Program-made: the position numbers and the translations under genes
Source: Fodinicurvata sp. EGI_FJ10296
GTDB lineage: Bacteria > Pseudomonadota > Alphaproteobacteria > DSM-16000 > Inquilinaceae
DNA length: 64,000 nt
Assembly (NCBI RefSeq): GCF_040712075.1
Contig: NZ_JBFCVL010000003.1
Coordinates: forward strand, 186,001 to 250,000
Direction of reading: 5' to 3'
In this document: one piece after another, positions 50,978 to 59,573 of the stretch
How the letters are laid out: each line of letters opens with the position of its first letter
How positions within the stretch are numbered: the stretch's first letter is position 1
Notes under the pieces: model-generated
What the model was told of the DNA's origin: nothing
What the model saw: the letters and a program-made list of their open reading frames with translations, nothing else
Database searches by the model: none

Positions 50978-51754
50978 ATGCACAACGAACATTATAAAAG
51001 CGAATATACGACCGACTTCGTTTCCCGTTGGGACGACCTCATCGGGTGGGAAGGCCGGCAGAAGGCCGAAAACGGCTTTTTTGAAAACATCCTGAAGAAG
51101 CACGGCTGCGAATATGTCTGCGACAACGCCGCGGGCACGGGCTACCATGCCATTACGCTGGCGCAGCAGGGCTTCAAGGCCGTCGCCACCGACGGCGCGC
51201 GCACCATGGTCACCAAGATCAAGGAAAACGCCGAGCGGTTGAACGTCAAGCTCGCAGGTGCCGAGACCGTGGAATGGGCCGATCTGGACACCCATTACGG
51301 CGCCGAGCATTTCGACGCGCATCTCTGCCTGGGCAACGCCTTCACTCACCTTTTCGAGCATGAGGCGCGCCTGGAAAGCCTCAAGGCGATGTTCCGCTCG
51401 CTCAAGCCCGGCGGCGTGCTGGCGCTCGACCACAGGAACTACGACAGCATTCTCGACAACGGTTTCTCGACCAAGCACCAGTTCTACTACACGGGTGACG
51501 AGGTCGATGCCCGCCCGGTCGAGATTTCCGACAAGGTCTGCCGTTTCGAGTATTCCTATGCCGACGGTAGCAAGTACCACCTGAACATGTTCCCGCTGCG
51601 TCAGAAATACGTCCGCGACCTTCTGACCGAGGCCGGCTTCGAGCAGATCCAGACGTTCGGCGACTTCAAGGCGAACTTCAACGACGAAGAAGCCGATTTC
51701 ATCCAGCAGATCGCCGTCAAGCCCGGGAAGCTCAGCAGCAACGGACGGGGGTAA
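50978..51754 (+). CDS. Glycine/sarcosine N-methyltransferase
   Basis: SAM-dependent enzyme for the first two methylations of glycine (to sarcosine, then dimethylglycine) in betaine synthesis. The 258-residue protein starts MHNEHYKSEYTTDFVSRWDDLI and has AGGAGG seven bases before the ATG. The SAM site is CDNAAGTGYHAITLAQQGFKAVATDGA, then MFRSLKPGGVLALDHRNYDSIL. This matches the GSMT family of halophiles (Ectothiorhodospira, Actinopolyspora, cyanobacteria). The SDMT-like gene follows after 2 bp and then metK, so pathway and SAM supply are together. Confidence 0.93.
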   Translation: MHNEHYKSEYTTDFVSRWDDLIGWEGRQKAENGFFENILKKHGCEYVCDNAAGTGYHAITLAQQGFKAVATDGARTMVTKIKENAERLNVKLAGAETVEWADLDTHYGAEHFDAHLCLGNAFTHLFEHEARLESLKAMFRSLKPGGVLALDHRNYDSILDNGFSTKHQFYYTGDEVDARPVEISDKVCRFEYSYADGSKYHLNMFPLRQKYVRDLLTEAGFEQIQTFGDFKANFNDEEADFIQQIAVKPGKLSSNGRG

Positions 51755-51756
51755 TC

Positions 51757-52626
51757 ATGGCTAATGCCAAGACCGATGCCCGGGGATCTTCCCCGGGCCT
51801 GTCCGACAAGATCTCCAGCGTCGTGGAAGAAGCGCAGCGGTACTATGACGGTGCCGCCGACGCGATCTACCGTGATATCTGGGGCGAAAACATCCATATC
51901 GGATATTTCGACTCGCCGGATGAAAGCCTTCAGGCAGCCATGCGGCGGTCGAACGAAAAGATGGCCGAACCGGCCGGATTGACGACCGACCATTATGTTC
52001 TCGACGTCGGCTGCGGTTACGGCGCCCTGGCACGGTTTCTCGCGCAGCAGTTCGGCTGCCGCGTGCTGGCGACGAACATTTCCGACAAGGAACTGGAATG
52101 GGGCCGTCAACTGACCGCGGACCAGGGTTTGTCCGACAAGGTTGCGTTCGACTGGGCCGATTTCCACGACCTGCCTTACGATGACGCGACGTTCGACTAT
52201 TACTGGTCGCAGGAAGCCTTTCTGCACGCTGCCGACAAACAGCGCGTGCTGGACGAGGCGGCGCGGGTTCTGAAGCCGGGCGGAAGCTTGGTGTTTACAG
52301 ACCTGCTGGTTCGCTCGGGCACATCTGCCGCCGACCGCGAGCGGATCTACGACCGCGTGAAATCGCCGGATATGTGGGATCGCAGCGATTACATAAGCGC
52401 CCTGGGCGATGCCGGTTTCACGGTTACACGCCAGGAGGACTGGTCCGACAACGTCGCACCTACCTATGCGTTTGTCCGGAACCAGCTGGAAGGGCGTCGT
52501 GACGAGTTCGAATCCCGGATTGGTAAGGATGTCGTCGATCGCACGTCGACAGCCTTGAAATTCTGGGTCGATAGTGCGAATGCAGGTAAGATCGGCTGGG
52601 AATACTTCATAGCCCGCAAGGACTGA
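51757..52626 (+). CDS. Sarcosine/dimethylglycine N-methyltransferase
   Basis: SAM-dependent enzyme for the last methylation(s) to glycine betaine. The 289-residue protein has the SAM motif [19 protein letters not shown], then [53 protein letters not shown] and FTDLLVRSG. The N-terminal [25 protein letters not shown] is characteristic of SDMT relatives. It is co-transcribed with the glycine methyltransferase, with metK about 110 bp behind. The pathway makes betaine as an osmolyte; context is the basis for the end product. Confidence 0.93.
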   Translation: MANAKTDARGSSPGLSDKISSVVEEAQRYYDGAADAIYRDIWGENIHIGYFDSPDESLQAAMRRSNEKMAEPAGLTTDHYVLDVGCGYGALARFLAQQFGCRVLATNISDKELEWGRQLTADQGLSDKVAFDWADFHDLPYDDATFDYYWSQEAFLHAADKQRVLDEAARVLKPGGSLVFTDLLVRSGTSAADRERIYDRVKSPDMWDRSDYISALGDAGFTVTRQEDWSDNVAPTYAFVRNQLEGRRDEFESRIGKDVVDRTSTALKFWVDSANAGKIGWEYFIARKD

Positions 52627-52738
52627 GACCACCCCGTTCATGACCGGAAGGCAGGGCCGCCGGCGGCGGAGCCATCCTGCAGTTCAGGCGCCGTGCTGCC
52701 GGCCTCGAACGGATAGCAGACAGAAAGAAGGACTTATA

Positions 52739-53914
52739 ATGGCCAGACAATTCATTCTCTCTTCGGAATCCGTTTCCGAAGGTCATCCCGACAAGATGGC
52801 GGACAAGATTTCCGACAGCGTTCTCGACGCCATCCTCGAGCAGGACCCCAAGGCGCGTGTGGCATGCGAGACCATGGTCACCACCGGTCTGGTGATTCTG
52901 GCCGGCGAAATCACGACGACCGCGCAGGTCGACTATCAGAAGATCGCCCGCGAAACCGTGCGCGACATCGGCTATACCGACAGCCGGATGGGCTTTGATT
53001 GCGATACCTGCGGCGTCATGGTCGCGCTGGACAAGCAGTCGCCCGATATCGCGCAGGGCGTTGACGAAGGCGCCGGCCTCGATCTCGATCAGGGCGCGGG
53101 CGACCAGGGCCTGATGTTCGGTTATGCGTGCCGCGAGACCGATGAATTGATGCCGATGCCGATCCAGCTTTCGCATCAGCTGACCAACCGGCACGCGATG
53201 CTGCGCAAGGACGGCACCCTGAAATGGGCGCGTCCCGACGCCAAGTCGCAGGTTTCGGTGGTCTATGAAGGCGATCGCCCGATCTCGGTCGACACGGTCG
53301 TCCTGTCGACGCAGCACGACGAAGAAGTCACCTATGACGAGCTGAAAGAGTCCGTCATCGAGCAGATCATCAAGCCGGTCATCCCGGCGAACATGATCAC
53401 CAAGGATACGAAATATCTGGTCAACCCGACCGGCCGTTTCGTCATCGGCGGACCAATGGGCGATTGCGGCCTGACCGGCCGCAAGATCATCGTCGACACC
53501 TATGGCGGTCTCGGCCGTCACGGCGGCGGCGCCTTCTCCGGCAAGGACCCGTCCAAGGTCGACCGTTCAGCCGCTTATGCGGCACGCTACGTTGCGAAGA
53601 ACGTCGTTGCTGCCGGCCTCGCCGACCGTTGCGAAGTTCAGCTCGCCTACGCCATTGGCTGGTCGCAGCCGGTTTCGGTCCATGTCGATACGTTCGGCAC
53701 CGGCAAGATCGCCGAGGTCACGATCGAGAAGCTCATCCGCGAGCATTTCGACCTTCGCCCGAAGGGCATCGTGAAGATGCTCGACCTGCTGCGTCCGATC
53801 TACCGCAAGTCCGCCAGCGGCGGTCACTTCGGTCGTCCGGAGCCGGAATTCTCCTGGGAGAAGACCGACCGGGCCGATGCGCTGCGTCAGGCCGCGGCAT
53901 CTGCGGCGGAATAA
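52739..53914 (+). CDS. metK: S-adenosylmethionine synthetase
   Basis: Makes SAM from methionine and ATP. The 391-residue protein starts [19 protein letters not shown] and has the metal and ATP-binding segments [24 protein letters not shown] and the C-terminal [27 protein letters not shown]. Length and motifs are standard. The start has AGAAAGAAGG upstream. Being downstream of two glycine methyltransferases, it may serve both housekeeping and betaine synthesis. I did not recognise a SAM or SAM/SAH riboswitch in the leader; a terminator follows. Confidence 0.97.
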   Translation: MARQFILSSESVSEGHPDKMADKISDSVLDAILEQDPKARVACETMVTTGLVILAGEITTTAQVDYQKIARETVRDIGYTDSRMGFDCDTCGVMVALDKQSPDIAQGVDEGAGLDLDQGAGDQGLMFGYACRETDELMPMPIQLSHQLTNRHAMLRKDGTLKWARPDAKSQVSVVYEGDRPISVDTVVLSTQHDEEVTYDELKESVIEQIIKPVIPANMITKDTKYLVNPTGRFVIGGPMGDCGLTGRKIIVDTYGGLGRHGGGAFSGKDPSKVDRSAAYAARYVAKNVVAAGLADRCEVQLAYAIGWSQPVSVHVDTFGTGKIAEVTIEKLIREHFDLRPKGIVKMLDLLRPIYRKSASGGHFGRPEPEFSWEKTDRADALRQAAASAAE

Positions 53915-53951
53915 TCGCCGCATAAGGCAGCATTCGTGCTGTCAGCCGACA

Positions 53952-53986
53952 GAAAACCGGCGGCCCTCTGGGGCCGCCGGTTTTTC
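53952..53986. terminator. Strong terminator between metK and the aminotransferase gene
   Basis: AAAACCGGCGGCCC pairs with GGGCCGCCGGTTTT across a 4-5 nt loop, flanked by A and T runs. It fits both metK (plus strand) and the convergent aminotransferase (minus strand). Confidence 0.88.
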
Positions 53987-54019
53987 TTTGTGCGGAATTG
54001 GTGAGCCGCGATCGCCTGC

Positions 54020-55327
54020 CTATCGCACGATCGTCACCATCGCTCCGAGCAACGCCGAGACCTCTTCGGCCGTGTTGTAGTGGCACAGCGATACCCGCAC
54101 GCAATCCTGCATGCCCAGCGCGTTCAGCAGGTGGCCGGAATAGGCGTCGTTCTTGCGCGCGTGGATGCGAATGCCGTGTTCGGCCAGTTGGGCGACGACA
54201 TCCGGCGCTGACAGGCCATCGACGGTGAACGACACGATGCCCTCGCGCGCCGGGCTGTCCATCGGCCCGATCAGGCGCACCGCCGGGATATCGGCCAGAC
54301 CGGCATGTTCGCCATCACCATGCATCAGGCAATGGATCAGCGCGCGCTCGTGCCCCGCCATGGCCGCGCCCGCCGCCAACAGCCGCGCACGGCGGTCGGT
54401 GGCCACCGGCCCCACCTGCTCCGCCAGCCATTCGAAATAGGCGATCACCGCCGACTGCGCCGCGTGCATGCCCATATCGCGGGTACCGAACTCCCACAGG
54501 CTCTCCGGCGCCCCCAGCATCCGTTCGTGCGGCAGGGCGATCAGCCGATCGGCCATCCAGGCAAAGCCGGCCGAGACGCGGGAATAGGTCTTGTACGGCG
54601 AGAACACATAGGCGTCGGCGCCGCTGGCGGCCACGTCCAGCGCCCCGTGCGGCGCGTGCTGAATGCCGTCGATGACAATGAAGCAATCCGGCGCCACGGC
54701 CCGGATGGCACTGACGATGGCGGGCAGATCGACCCGCATGCCGGTCAGCGGGCTGGTGTGAACGATCGTCGCCAGACAGGTGTCCGGCGTCACGGCGGCG
54801 GCATAGTGATCCGGCGTCACCACGCCCGTCTGCGCATCGAGACCGACATCGATCCACTGCCGGCCGGTCCGCTCGGCCCATTGCCGGGCGCTGTCGAAGG
54901 TTGCGGGGTGCTCCAGCGCCGACGACAGCACCGGCCCCGCCGGCCGCGAAAGGCACACCGCCCGCACGAAGCGGTAAAGCAGTTCCGTGCCCGTTTCGCC
55001 CGCGATGACCTGGCCTTCCGTCGCGCCGAAGAAGTCCCACAGCCCCGCGCGCGCCTCGCGGATGATCTCGCTCAGATACGCCGAGGCCGGGTTGTCGCGG
55101 CCTTCCTGGTCCGGAATGGCCGAGATGTCGGCGTTGGCGGCGATCGCGGCCTTGAGTTTCAGCGATCCGCCTCCGCTTTCGAAAAAGATCCGGGACTTGC
55201 CGGTGATCGGACAGGCATCGACATGGTGAAACCGGTCGCGGATGGCCGCCGACAGGTCGGACGGAAACGGGGCGCCGCGATCGGCAATGGGCGTGTCGGC
55301 ATGCAGGCTGGCGTTCGTGATCGTCAT
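54020..55327 (-). CDS. Class V aminotransferase (PLP), desulfurase-like but lacking the catalytic Cys
   Basis: PLP enzyme of the fold-I class V group (cysteine desulfurase, isopenicillin-N epimerase-like), 435 residues from the ATG of MTITNASLHADTPIADRG. The PLP Lys is K246 (FSPYKTYSR), with Asp220 and His224 (IVIDGIQH) upstream as usual. In the position aligned with the SufS catalytic Cys (motif HHCAMPLLERLG) the protein has Tyr396 (RKNDAYSGHLLNALG). It is therefore unlikely to be a cysteine desulfurase and more likely a transaminase, lyase or epimerase. Gene 13 bp after hyuB, same strand; substrate unknown. Confidence 0.85.
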   Translation of the reverse strand: MTITNASLHADTPIADRGAPFPSDLSAAIRDRFHHVDACPITGKSRIFFESGGGSLKLKAAIAANADISAIPDQEGRDNPASAYLSEIIREARAGLWDFFGATEGQVIAGETGTELLYRFVRAVCLSRPAGPVLSSALEHPATFDSARQWAERTGRQWIDVGLDAQTGVVTPDHYAAAVTPDTCLATIVHTSPLTGMRVDLPAIVSAIRAVAPDCFIVIDGIQHAPHGALDVAASGADAYVFSPYKTYSRVSAGFAWMADRLIALPHERMLGAPESLWEFGTRDMGMHAAQSAVIAYFEWLAEQVGPVATDRRARLLAAGAAMAGHERALIHCLMHGDGEHAGLADIPAVRLIGPMDSPAREGIVSFTVDGLSAPDVVAQLAEHGIRIHARKNDAYSGHLLNALGMQDCVRVSLCHYNTAEEVSALLGAMVTIVR

Positions 55328-55340
55328 TCTGTCATCCAAT

Positions 55341-57008
55341 TCAATCTTGACGGTGCGTCGTGCCGGTCTCGGGATCGACCCGAACACCATAGTCGCGGAG
55401 CGCGGCCTCGGTCGAGACCCGGCCCCAGGCAATATCCTCGGCCACGGCTGCGGGATCGCGCTGATGCGGATCGCCGAAGCCGCCGCCGCCGGCTTCGCGG
55501 ATGGTCAGCGTGTCGCCCGTGGCCAGCCGGAACCGGCCCTTTGGCGGGATGGGAACATCATTGACCAGAAAAACGCGCCGCGCGCCGTTGCCGCCGCCGT
55601 CGAAGCCCCGGGCGGGAAAGCGTGTCCGCAGCCCGAAAATGTCGATGGTCGCCGTTCCCGGCCCGTGGTTGCACAGTCTGGCTTCCTGGCCCAGTCCGCC
55701 GCGCCATCGACCGATGCCGCCAGTGTCCGGGATCAGGCGGCGGTAAAGCACCCTGATGCCGGTTTCCCGCTCGAAGATCTCGGTGGCGACCACGGCGTTG
55801 TTGGTCGGGAACGGCACGGCTGTCTGGCCATCCTTGCCGCACATCGCGCCCAATCCGCCTGCCAGAAAATACTGAGTGACCACGTCGCGCCCGCTGGGCG
55901 AAGCAGCCGTGACGAGCATCAGCGAGGCCATGCCGGCATCGGCCTGCACCGCGTCGCCCAGCACCGGTGCCAACGCGCCGAAGATCGCCGGTACGATGAA
56001 CCAGCCGACCGTATGGCGGCCGCCGGTCGGGGCGGGCTTGCGGGCATTCAGGATACACCCTTCAGGCGCGGTCACCGTGATCGGCCGGATGGCGCCCTGA
56101 TTGTTGGGGATGCCCGGGATCAACAGGCATTTCAGCGCATAGGTGGTGAAGGATCGCGTATAACAGAACGGCACATTGATGGCGCTGGCCACCATCGGCC
56201 CGGTGCCCTCGAAATCAACCGTCGCACGGTCGCCCTCGATCGTCACCGAACAGACGATATCGACATCGTCGTCGACGCCCTCCAGCCGGACGGCGCCGTC
56301 ATAACGGCCGTCGGGGATCGCCGAAAGCCGGGCACGCAGGGCGGCCTCCGATTGCCCGATGATCGCGTCGGCCAACGGCGCCAGATCATCCAGGGCATAA
56401 TCGTCCATGAATTCGCCGATCAGCCGGGCGCCGACATCGGTGCCGACGACATTGGCCTCGATGTCGCCCATCACCTCGTCCACCGAGCGGACGTTCAGCC
56501 GGACCAGGTCGTGCACCAGGGCATCCGGCCGGCCGGCCTCGTAAAGCTTGCAGATCGGCAGAATGATGCCTTCGTGATGCAGGTCGGGATTGGCGATATT
56601 CAGCCCCGCACCGCCGATATCCGGCAGATGCGTGATCGTCATGACGAAGGCAACGACCCGCCCGTCGCGAAACACGGGCCGGGCGACGCAGATATCCGGC
56701 GTGTGACCGGTGCCCAGCCAGGGGTCGTTGGTCGCCAGCACGTCGCCCGGCGCCAGCGTTTCCGCCGGGAATCGCGCCAGCATATGGGCCATGGTCAGCG
56801 GCGCGGTGCCGATGAAGGCCGGCATCGACAGGGTCGCCTGCGCGATCGACCGGCCCTCGGCGTCGAAGATGATGCAGGCCAGATCCCACGCCTCGCGCAC
56901 CCCGACGGAAAAAGCCGAGCGCACGATCGCGGTCTGGATCTCGTCGGTGATGGCGATCAGCCGGTCCCACATGATCCCGGTGCTGACGGCGTCAAGTTTG
57001 TCGGTCAC
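55341..57008 (-). CDS. Hydantoinase/oxoprolinase subunit B (HyuB-like)
   Basis: B subunit of an ATP-dependent hydantoinase/5-oxoprolinase-type enzyme, 555 residues. Family signatures include IVRSAFSVGVREAWDLACIIFDAEGRSIAQ, then DVLATNDPWLGTGHTPDICV, FRDGRVVAFVMTITHLPDIGG and the C-terminal GGGGFGDP-like GGGGFGDPHQRDPAAV. Together with the A subunit it would open a lactam or imide ring using ATP; which one cannot be read from sequence. ATGA overlap with hyuA upstream (start at 57008, hyuA stop at 57005). Followed by the class V aminotransferase. Confidence 0.92.
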   Translation of the reverse strand: MTDKLDAVSTGIMWDRLIAITDEIQTAIVRSAFSVGVREAWDLACIIFDAEGRSIAQATLSMPAFIGTAPLTMAHMLARFPAETLAPGDVLATNDPWLGTGHTPDICVARPVFRDGRVVAFVMTITHLPDIGGAGLNIANPDLHHEGIILPICKLYEAGRPDALVHDLVRLNVRSVDEVMGDIEANVVGTDVGARLIGEFMDDYALDDLAPLADAIIGQSEAALRARLSAIPDGRYDGAVRLEGVDDDVDIVCSVTIEGDRATVDFEGTGPMVASAINVPFCYTRSFTTYALKCLLIPGIPNNQGAIRPITVTAPEGCILNARKPAPTGGRHTVGWFIVPAIFGALAPVLGDAVQADAGMASLMLVTAASPSGRDVVTQYFLAGGLGAMCGKDGQTAVPFPTNNAVVATEIFERETGIRVLYRRLIPDTGGIGRWRGGLGQEARLCNHGPGTATIDIFGLRTRFPARGFDGGGNGARRVFLVNDVPIPPKGRFRLATGDTLTIREAGGGGFGDPHQRDPAAVAEDIAWGRVSTEAALRDYGVRVDPETGTTHRQD

Positions 57009-59113
57009 GACCGCACGTCTCCCTGTTGGATGGCTTCCGACGCGATGGCGACGACCAGATTGCCGAACCCGTCGACGGTCACGCTGTCACCGACGCCGAT
57101 GACGCAGGTTGCCTCGTTTTCCTCGATCAGCGCCGGCCCGGTAATCCGGCTGTCCGATGTCAGCGCGTAGCGGTCATAGACCGGACAATCGGTATAGCCG
57201 CCGGCTTCGGGGAAATAGGCGCGCCTTGTGCCTTTTCGGGCCCCGCCGCCAGACACCGATGCCAGCGAGCACCGGTCCAGCCCGGTCGCCGGACGCGGGC
57301 CGCGCAGTTCGGCCTTCCAGCTGACGATCTCGATCGGCTTGTCGGGAAAGCTCTTGAAGAACACCCGCTCATACGCCTCGGCAAACAGGGCGGGCAACGC
57401 GGCGACCTGATCGGCGGGCGACAAACCATCGGGGATCGTCACCTCGATGTCATAGCCCTGGCCGACATAGCGCATATCCAGCGACCGGGTGACGACGGCG
57501 GTACGGGTGCCGGAGCCGAGCGCCGCCGACGCTTCGGCCGCAACCCCGGCGAAGATGTCCTCGTACGCCCCGACCGACAGGCCGTCCAGCGCCACCCGGT
57601 GCGAGCGCAGCGCCTCGAAGGTCAGCGGGCTGAACAGCATGCCCACGGCCGACATCACACCGGCGGCGGCCGGCAGAATGACCTCCGGCACGCGTAGTTT
57701 GCGGGCGACGCGGGCGGCGTGGGCAGGGCCGGAGCCACCGAACGCGATCATGGCCGAGCGGCGATAGTCGAAACCGCGTTCGGAGGCGTGATTGCGGAAC
57801 GCCCGCGCCACGTCCTCGTTGATGGTTTCGTGCACGCCCCAGGCCGCGCGCACTGCCGAGACGTTCAGCGCCGCGCCCAAACGCCGGCCGATGGCGTCGG
57901 CCGCGCCGTCCGCATCCAGCGCCATGGTCCCGCCGAGGAAGAAATCCGCGCTGAAATACCCCAGCACCAGATTGGCGTCGGACAGCGCCGGCCGGGTGCC
58001 GCCGCGCCCATAGCAGACCGGCCCCGGATCGGCGCCCGCGCTCTGTGGCCCGACGCTGATGGCGCCGCGGTCGTCGACCGCCGCCAGCGACCCGCCGCCG
58101 GCGCCGATCTCGATCATGTCGATGACCGGGATTTTTGCCGGAAGGCCGCTGCCCATGCGGAACTCGTGGACGCGCGCGACTTCCATCTCATAGCGCTTCA
58201 GCGGAACGGCATCCTTGACCAGCGCGCCTTTCGCCGTCGTCCCGCCCATGTCGTAGGCGAGCAGATTGGGGCGGCCCAGCACCTCGCCCCATCGCGCCGC
58301 CAGCAGGATGCCGCCGGCCGGCCCGGATTCCAGCAGCCGCACCGGATAGCGGCGGGCGGTGTCCGGGGCGACCGTCCCGCCGCTGGACGTCATCAGGAAC
58401 AGATCGCCACCGAAGCCGAGTGCATCCAACCCCGCTTCCAGCCGACCGAGATAACGGTCGAGCATCGGGCGGGTATAGGCGTTCATCAGCGTCGTCGACC
58501 AGCGCTCGTACTCGCGCATGAACGGAAAGACATCCGCCGATGTGCTGACATGCAGATCGGGAAAGGCCGCCGTTATGGCCGCTGCCGCCTGGCGCTCGTG
58601 GCTGTCATTGGCATAGCTGTTGATAAAGCAGACCGCGACCGCCTCGACGCTCTGTCGGCGCAGCAGTGCGGCGAGCTGGTCGATCATGGCCGCTTCGTCC
58701 AGCGCCTCGACCACGGCGCCGGAGGCGTCGACGCGTTCGGCGGCTTCCACGCGCATCGGTCGGGGCACCAGCGCCTGGGGATAGGCAATGCGCAGGTCGT
58801 ACATGTCGTAGCGCCGCTCGCGCGCGATATCGATCATGTCGCTGAACCCGGCCGTGCAGATCATGGCGGTGGGGGCGCCGCGCCGCTCGATCAGGGCATT
58901 GGTGACGAGTGTCGTGCCGTGGACGATGGTCGACACGTCGCCGGATCCGATCGCTGCCTTGTCCATCAGGCGCGGCAGCCCGTCCAGCACCGAGCGCGCA
59001 GGGTCGTCGGGCGTCGTCAACTGCTTGTGAATGGTGAAACGGCCGGAGGCGTCGTCGAGTGCGGCGAAATCGGTAAAGGTGCCGCCGATATCGATGCCGA
59101 TACGATGGCTCAT
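57005..59113 (-). CDS. Hydantoinase/oxoprolinase subunit A (HyuA-like)
   Basis: ATP-binding A subunit of the same enzyme, 702 residues from the ATG of MSHRIGIDIGGTFTDFAALDD (ASKHA-type phosphate loop). Other family blocks are VHGTTLVTNALIERRGAPTAMI, DMGGTTAKGALV, IEIGAGGGSLAAVDDRGAISVGPQSAGADPGPVCYGRGG and IAFGGSGPAHAARVARKL. The overlap with RidA (ATGA, 59110-59113) and with HyuB argues for translational coupling of the whole set. Members act on hydantoins, 5-oxoproline, caprolactam or acetophenone-type substrates, so the name does not fix the substrate. Confidence 0.93.
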   Translation of the reverse strand: MSHRIGIDIGGTFTDFAALDDASGRFTIHKQLTTPDDPARSVLDGLPRLMDKAAIGSGDVSTIVHGTTLVTNALIERRGAPTAMICTAGFSDMIDIARERRYDMYDLRIAYPQALVPRPMRVEAAERVDASGAVVEALDEAAMIDQLAALLRRQSVEAVAVCFINSYANDSHERQAAAAITAAFPDLHVSTSADVFPFMREYERWSTTLMNAYTRPMLDRYLGRLEAGLDALGFGGDLFLMTSSGGTVAPDTARRYPVRLLESGPAGGILLAARWGEVLGRPNLLAYDMGGTTAKGALVKDAVPLKRYEMEVARVHEFRMGSGLPAKIPVIDMIEIGAGGGSLAAVDDRGAISVGPQSAGADPGPVCYGRGGTRPALSDANLVLGYFSADFFLGGTMALDADGAADAIGRRLGAALNVSAVRAAWGVHETINEDVARAFRNHASERGFDYRRSAMIAFGGSGPAHAARVARKLRVPEVILPAAAGVMSAVGMLFSPLTFEALRSHRVALDGLSVGAYEDIFAGVAAEASAALGSGTRTAVVTRSLDMRYVGQGYDIEVTIPDGLSPADQVAALPALFAEAYERVFFKSFPDKPIEIVSWKAELRGPRPATGLDRCSLASVSGGGARKGTRRAYFPEAGGYTDCPVYDRYALTSDSRITGPALIEENEATCVIGVGDSVTVDGFGNLVVAIASEAIQQGDVRS

Positions 59114-59541
59114 GAGCCGGCCCCCGACGCTGTCCCGGCCCCGTTCCCGGCCTGCCCCCGGCTGCGCCTCAGCGCCGTTACCTCGATTTCCACCCTGATC
59201 TCCTCGACTGCGAACATGCAAACGATGGTCGTATTGGTTGGCCTGGGGTCGTCAAAGGTCCCGGCCAGGACCCGGCACACCGCGTCCAGATCGGCCCGGT
59301 CGGCCAGATAGACCCGAAGCCGGACGATATCGGCCAGATCGGCATCGGCCTTTTGCAGCGTCTGCCGGATCGTCGCCAGACACTGAACGGCCTGTTCATG
59401 GGCGTCGTCCGATATCGCCCCGGTTTCGAAGTCATAGCCGGCCGTGCCGGACACGAAGATCCAGTCGCCGTCGACGACGGCGCGGCTATAGCCGGCCATC
59501 GCCTCGAAGCGGGAACCGCTTGTGATTGCGTATCGTGTCAT
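59110..59541 (-). CDS. RidA-family protein lacking the conserved Arg
   Basis: Rid (YjgF/YER057c/UK114) fold protein, 143 residues. The family pattern is clear: VVDGDWIFVSGTAGYDFETG, QAVQCLATIRQTLQKADADLADIVRLRVYLAD and RVEIEVTAL (E120). In archetypal RidA, an Arg in the (F/Y)PARS segment at about position 105 catalyses imine hydrolysis. Here the aligned segment is RPTNTT, with Asn103. So this is one of the Rid subgroups without imine deaminase activity, possibly a binding or different catalytic role. It overlaps hyuA by 4 bp and has a basic or low-complexity tail (GQAGNGAGTASGAGS). Confidence 0.9.
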   Translation of the reverse strand: MTRYAITSGSRFEAMAGYSRAVVDGDWIFVSGTAGYDFETGAISDDAHEQAVQCLATIRQTLQKADADLADIVRLRVYLADRADLDAVCRVLAGTFDDPRPTNTTIVCMFAVEEIRVEIEVTALRRSRGQAGNGAGTASGAGS

Positions 59542-59573
59542 TGGGGCACGGGCCTGATCAGCGTCGTTTCACG

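Noticed and set aside
52627-52738. A possible SAM or SAM/SAH riboswitch before metK, or an SAH riboswitch before the methyltransferases
   Set aside because: I compared the leaders by eye with the conserved cores of SAM-II, SAM/SAH and SAH motifs and found no match. A covariance search would be decisive.
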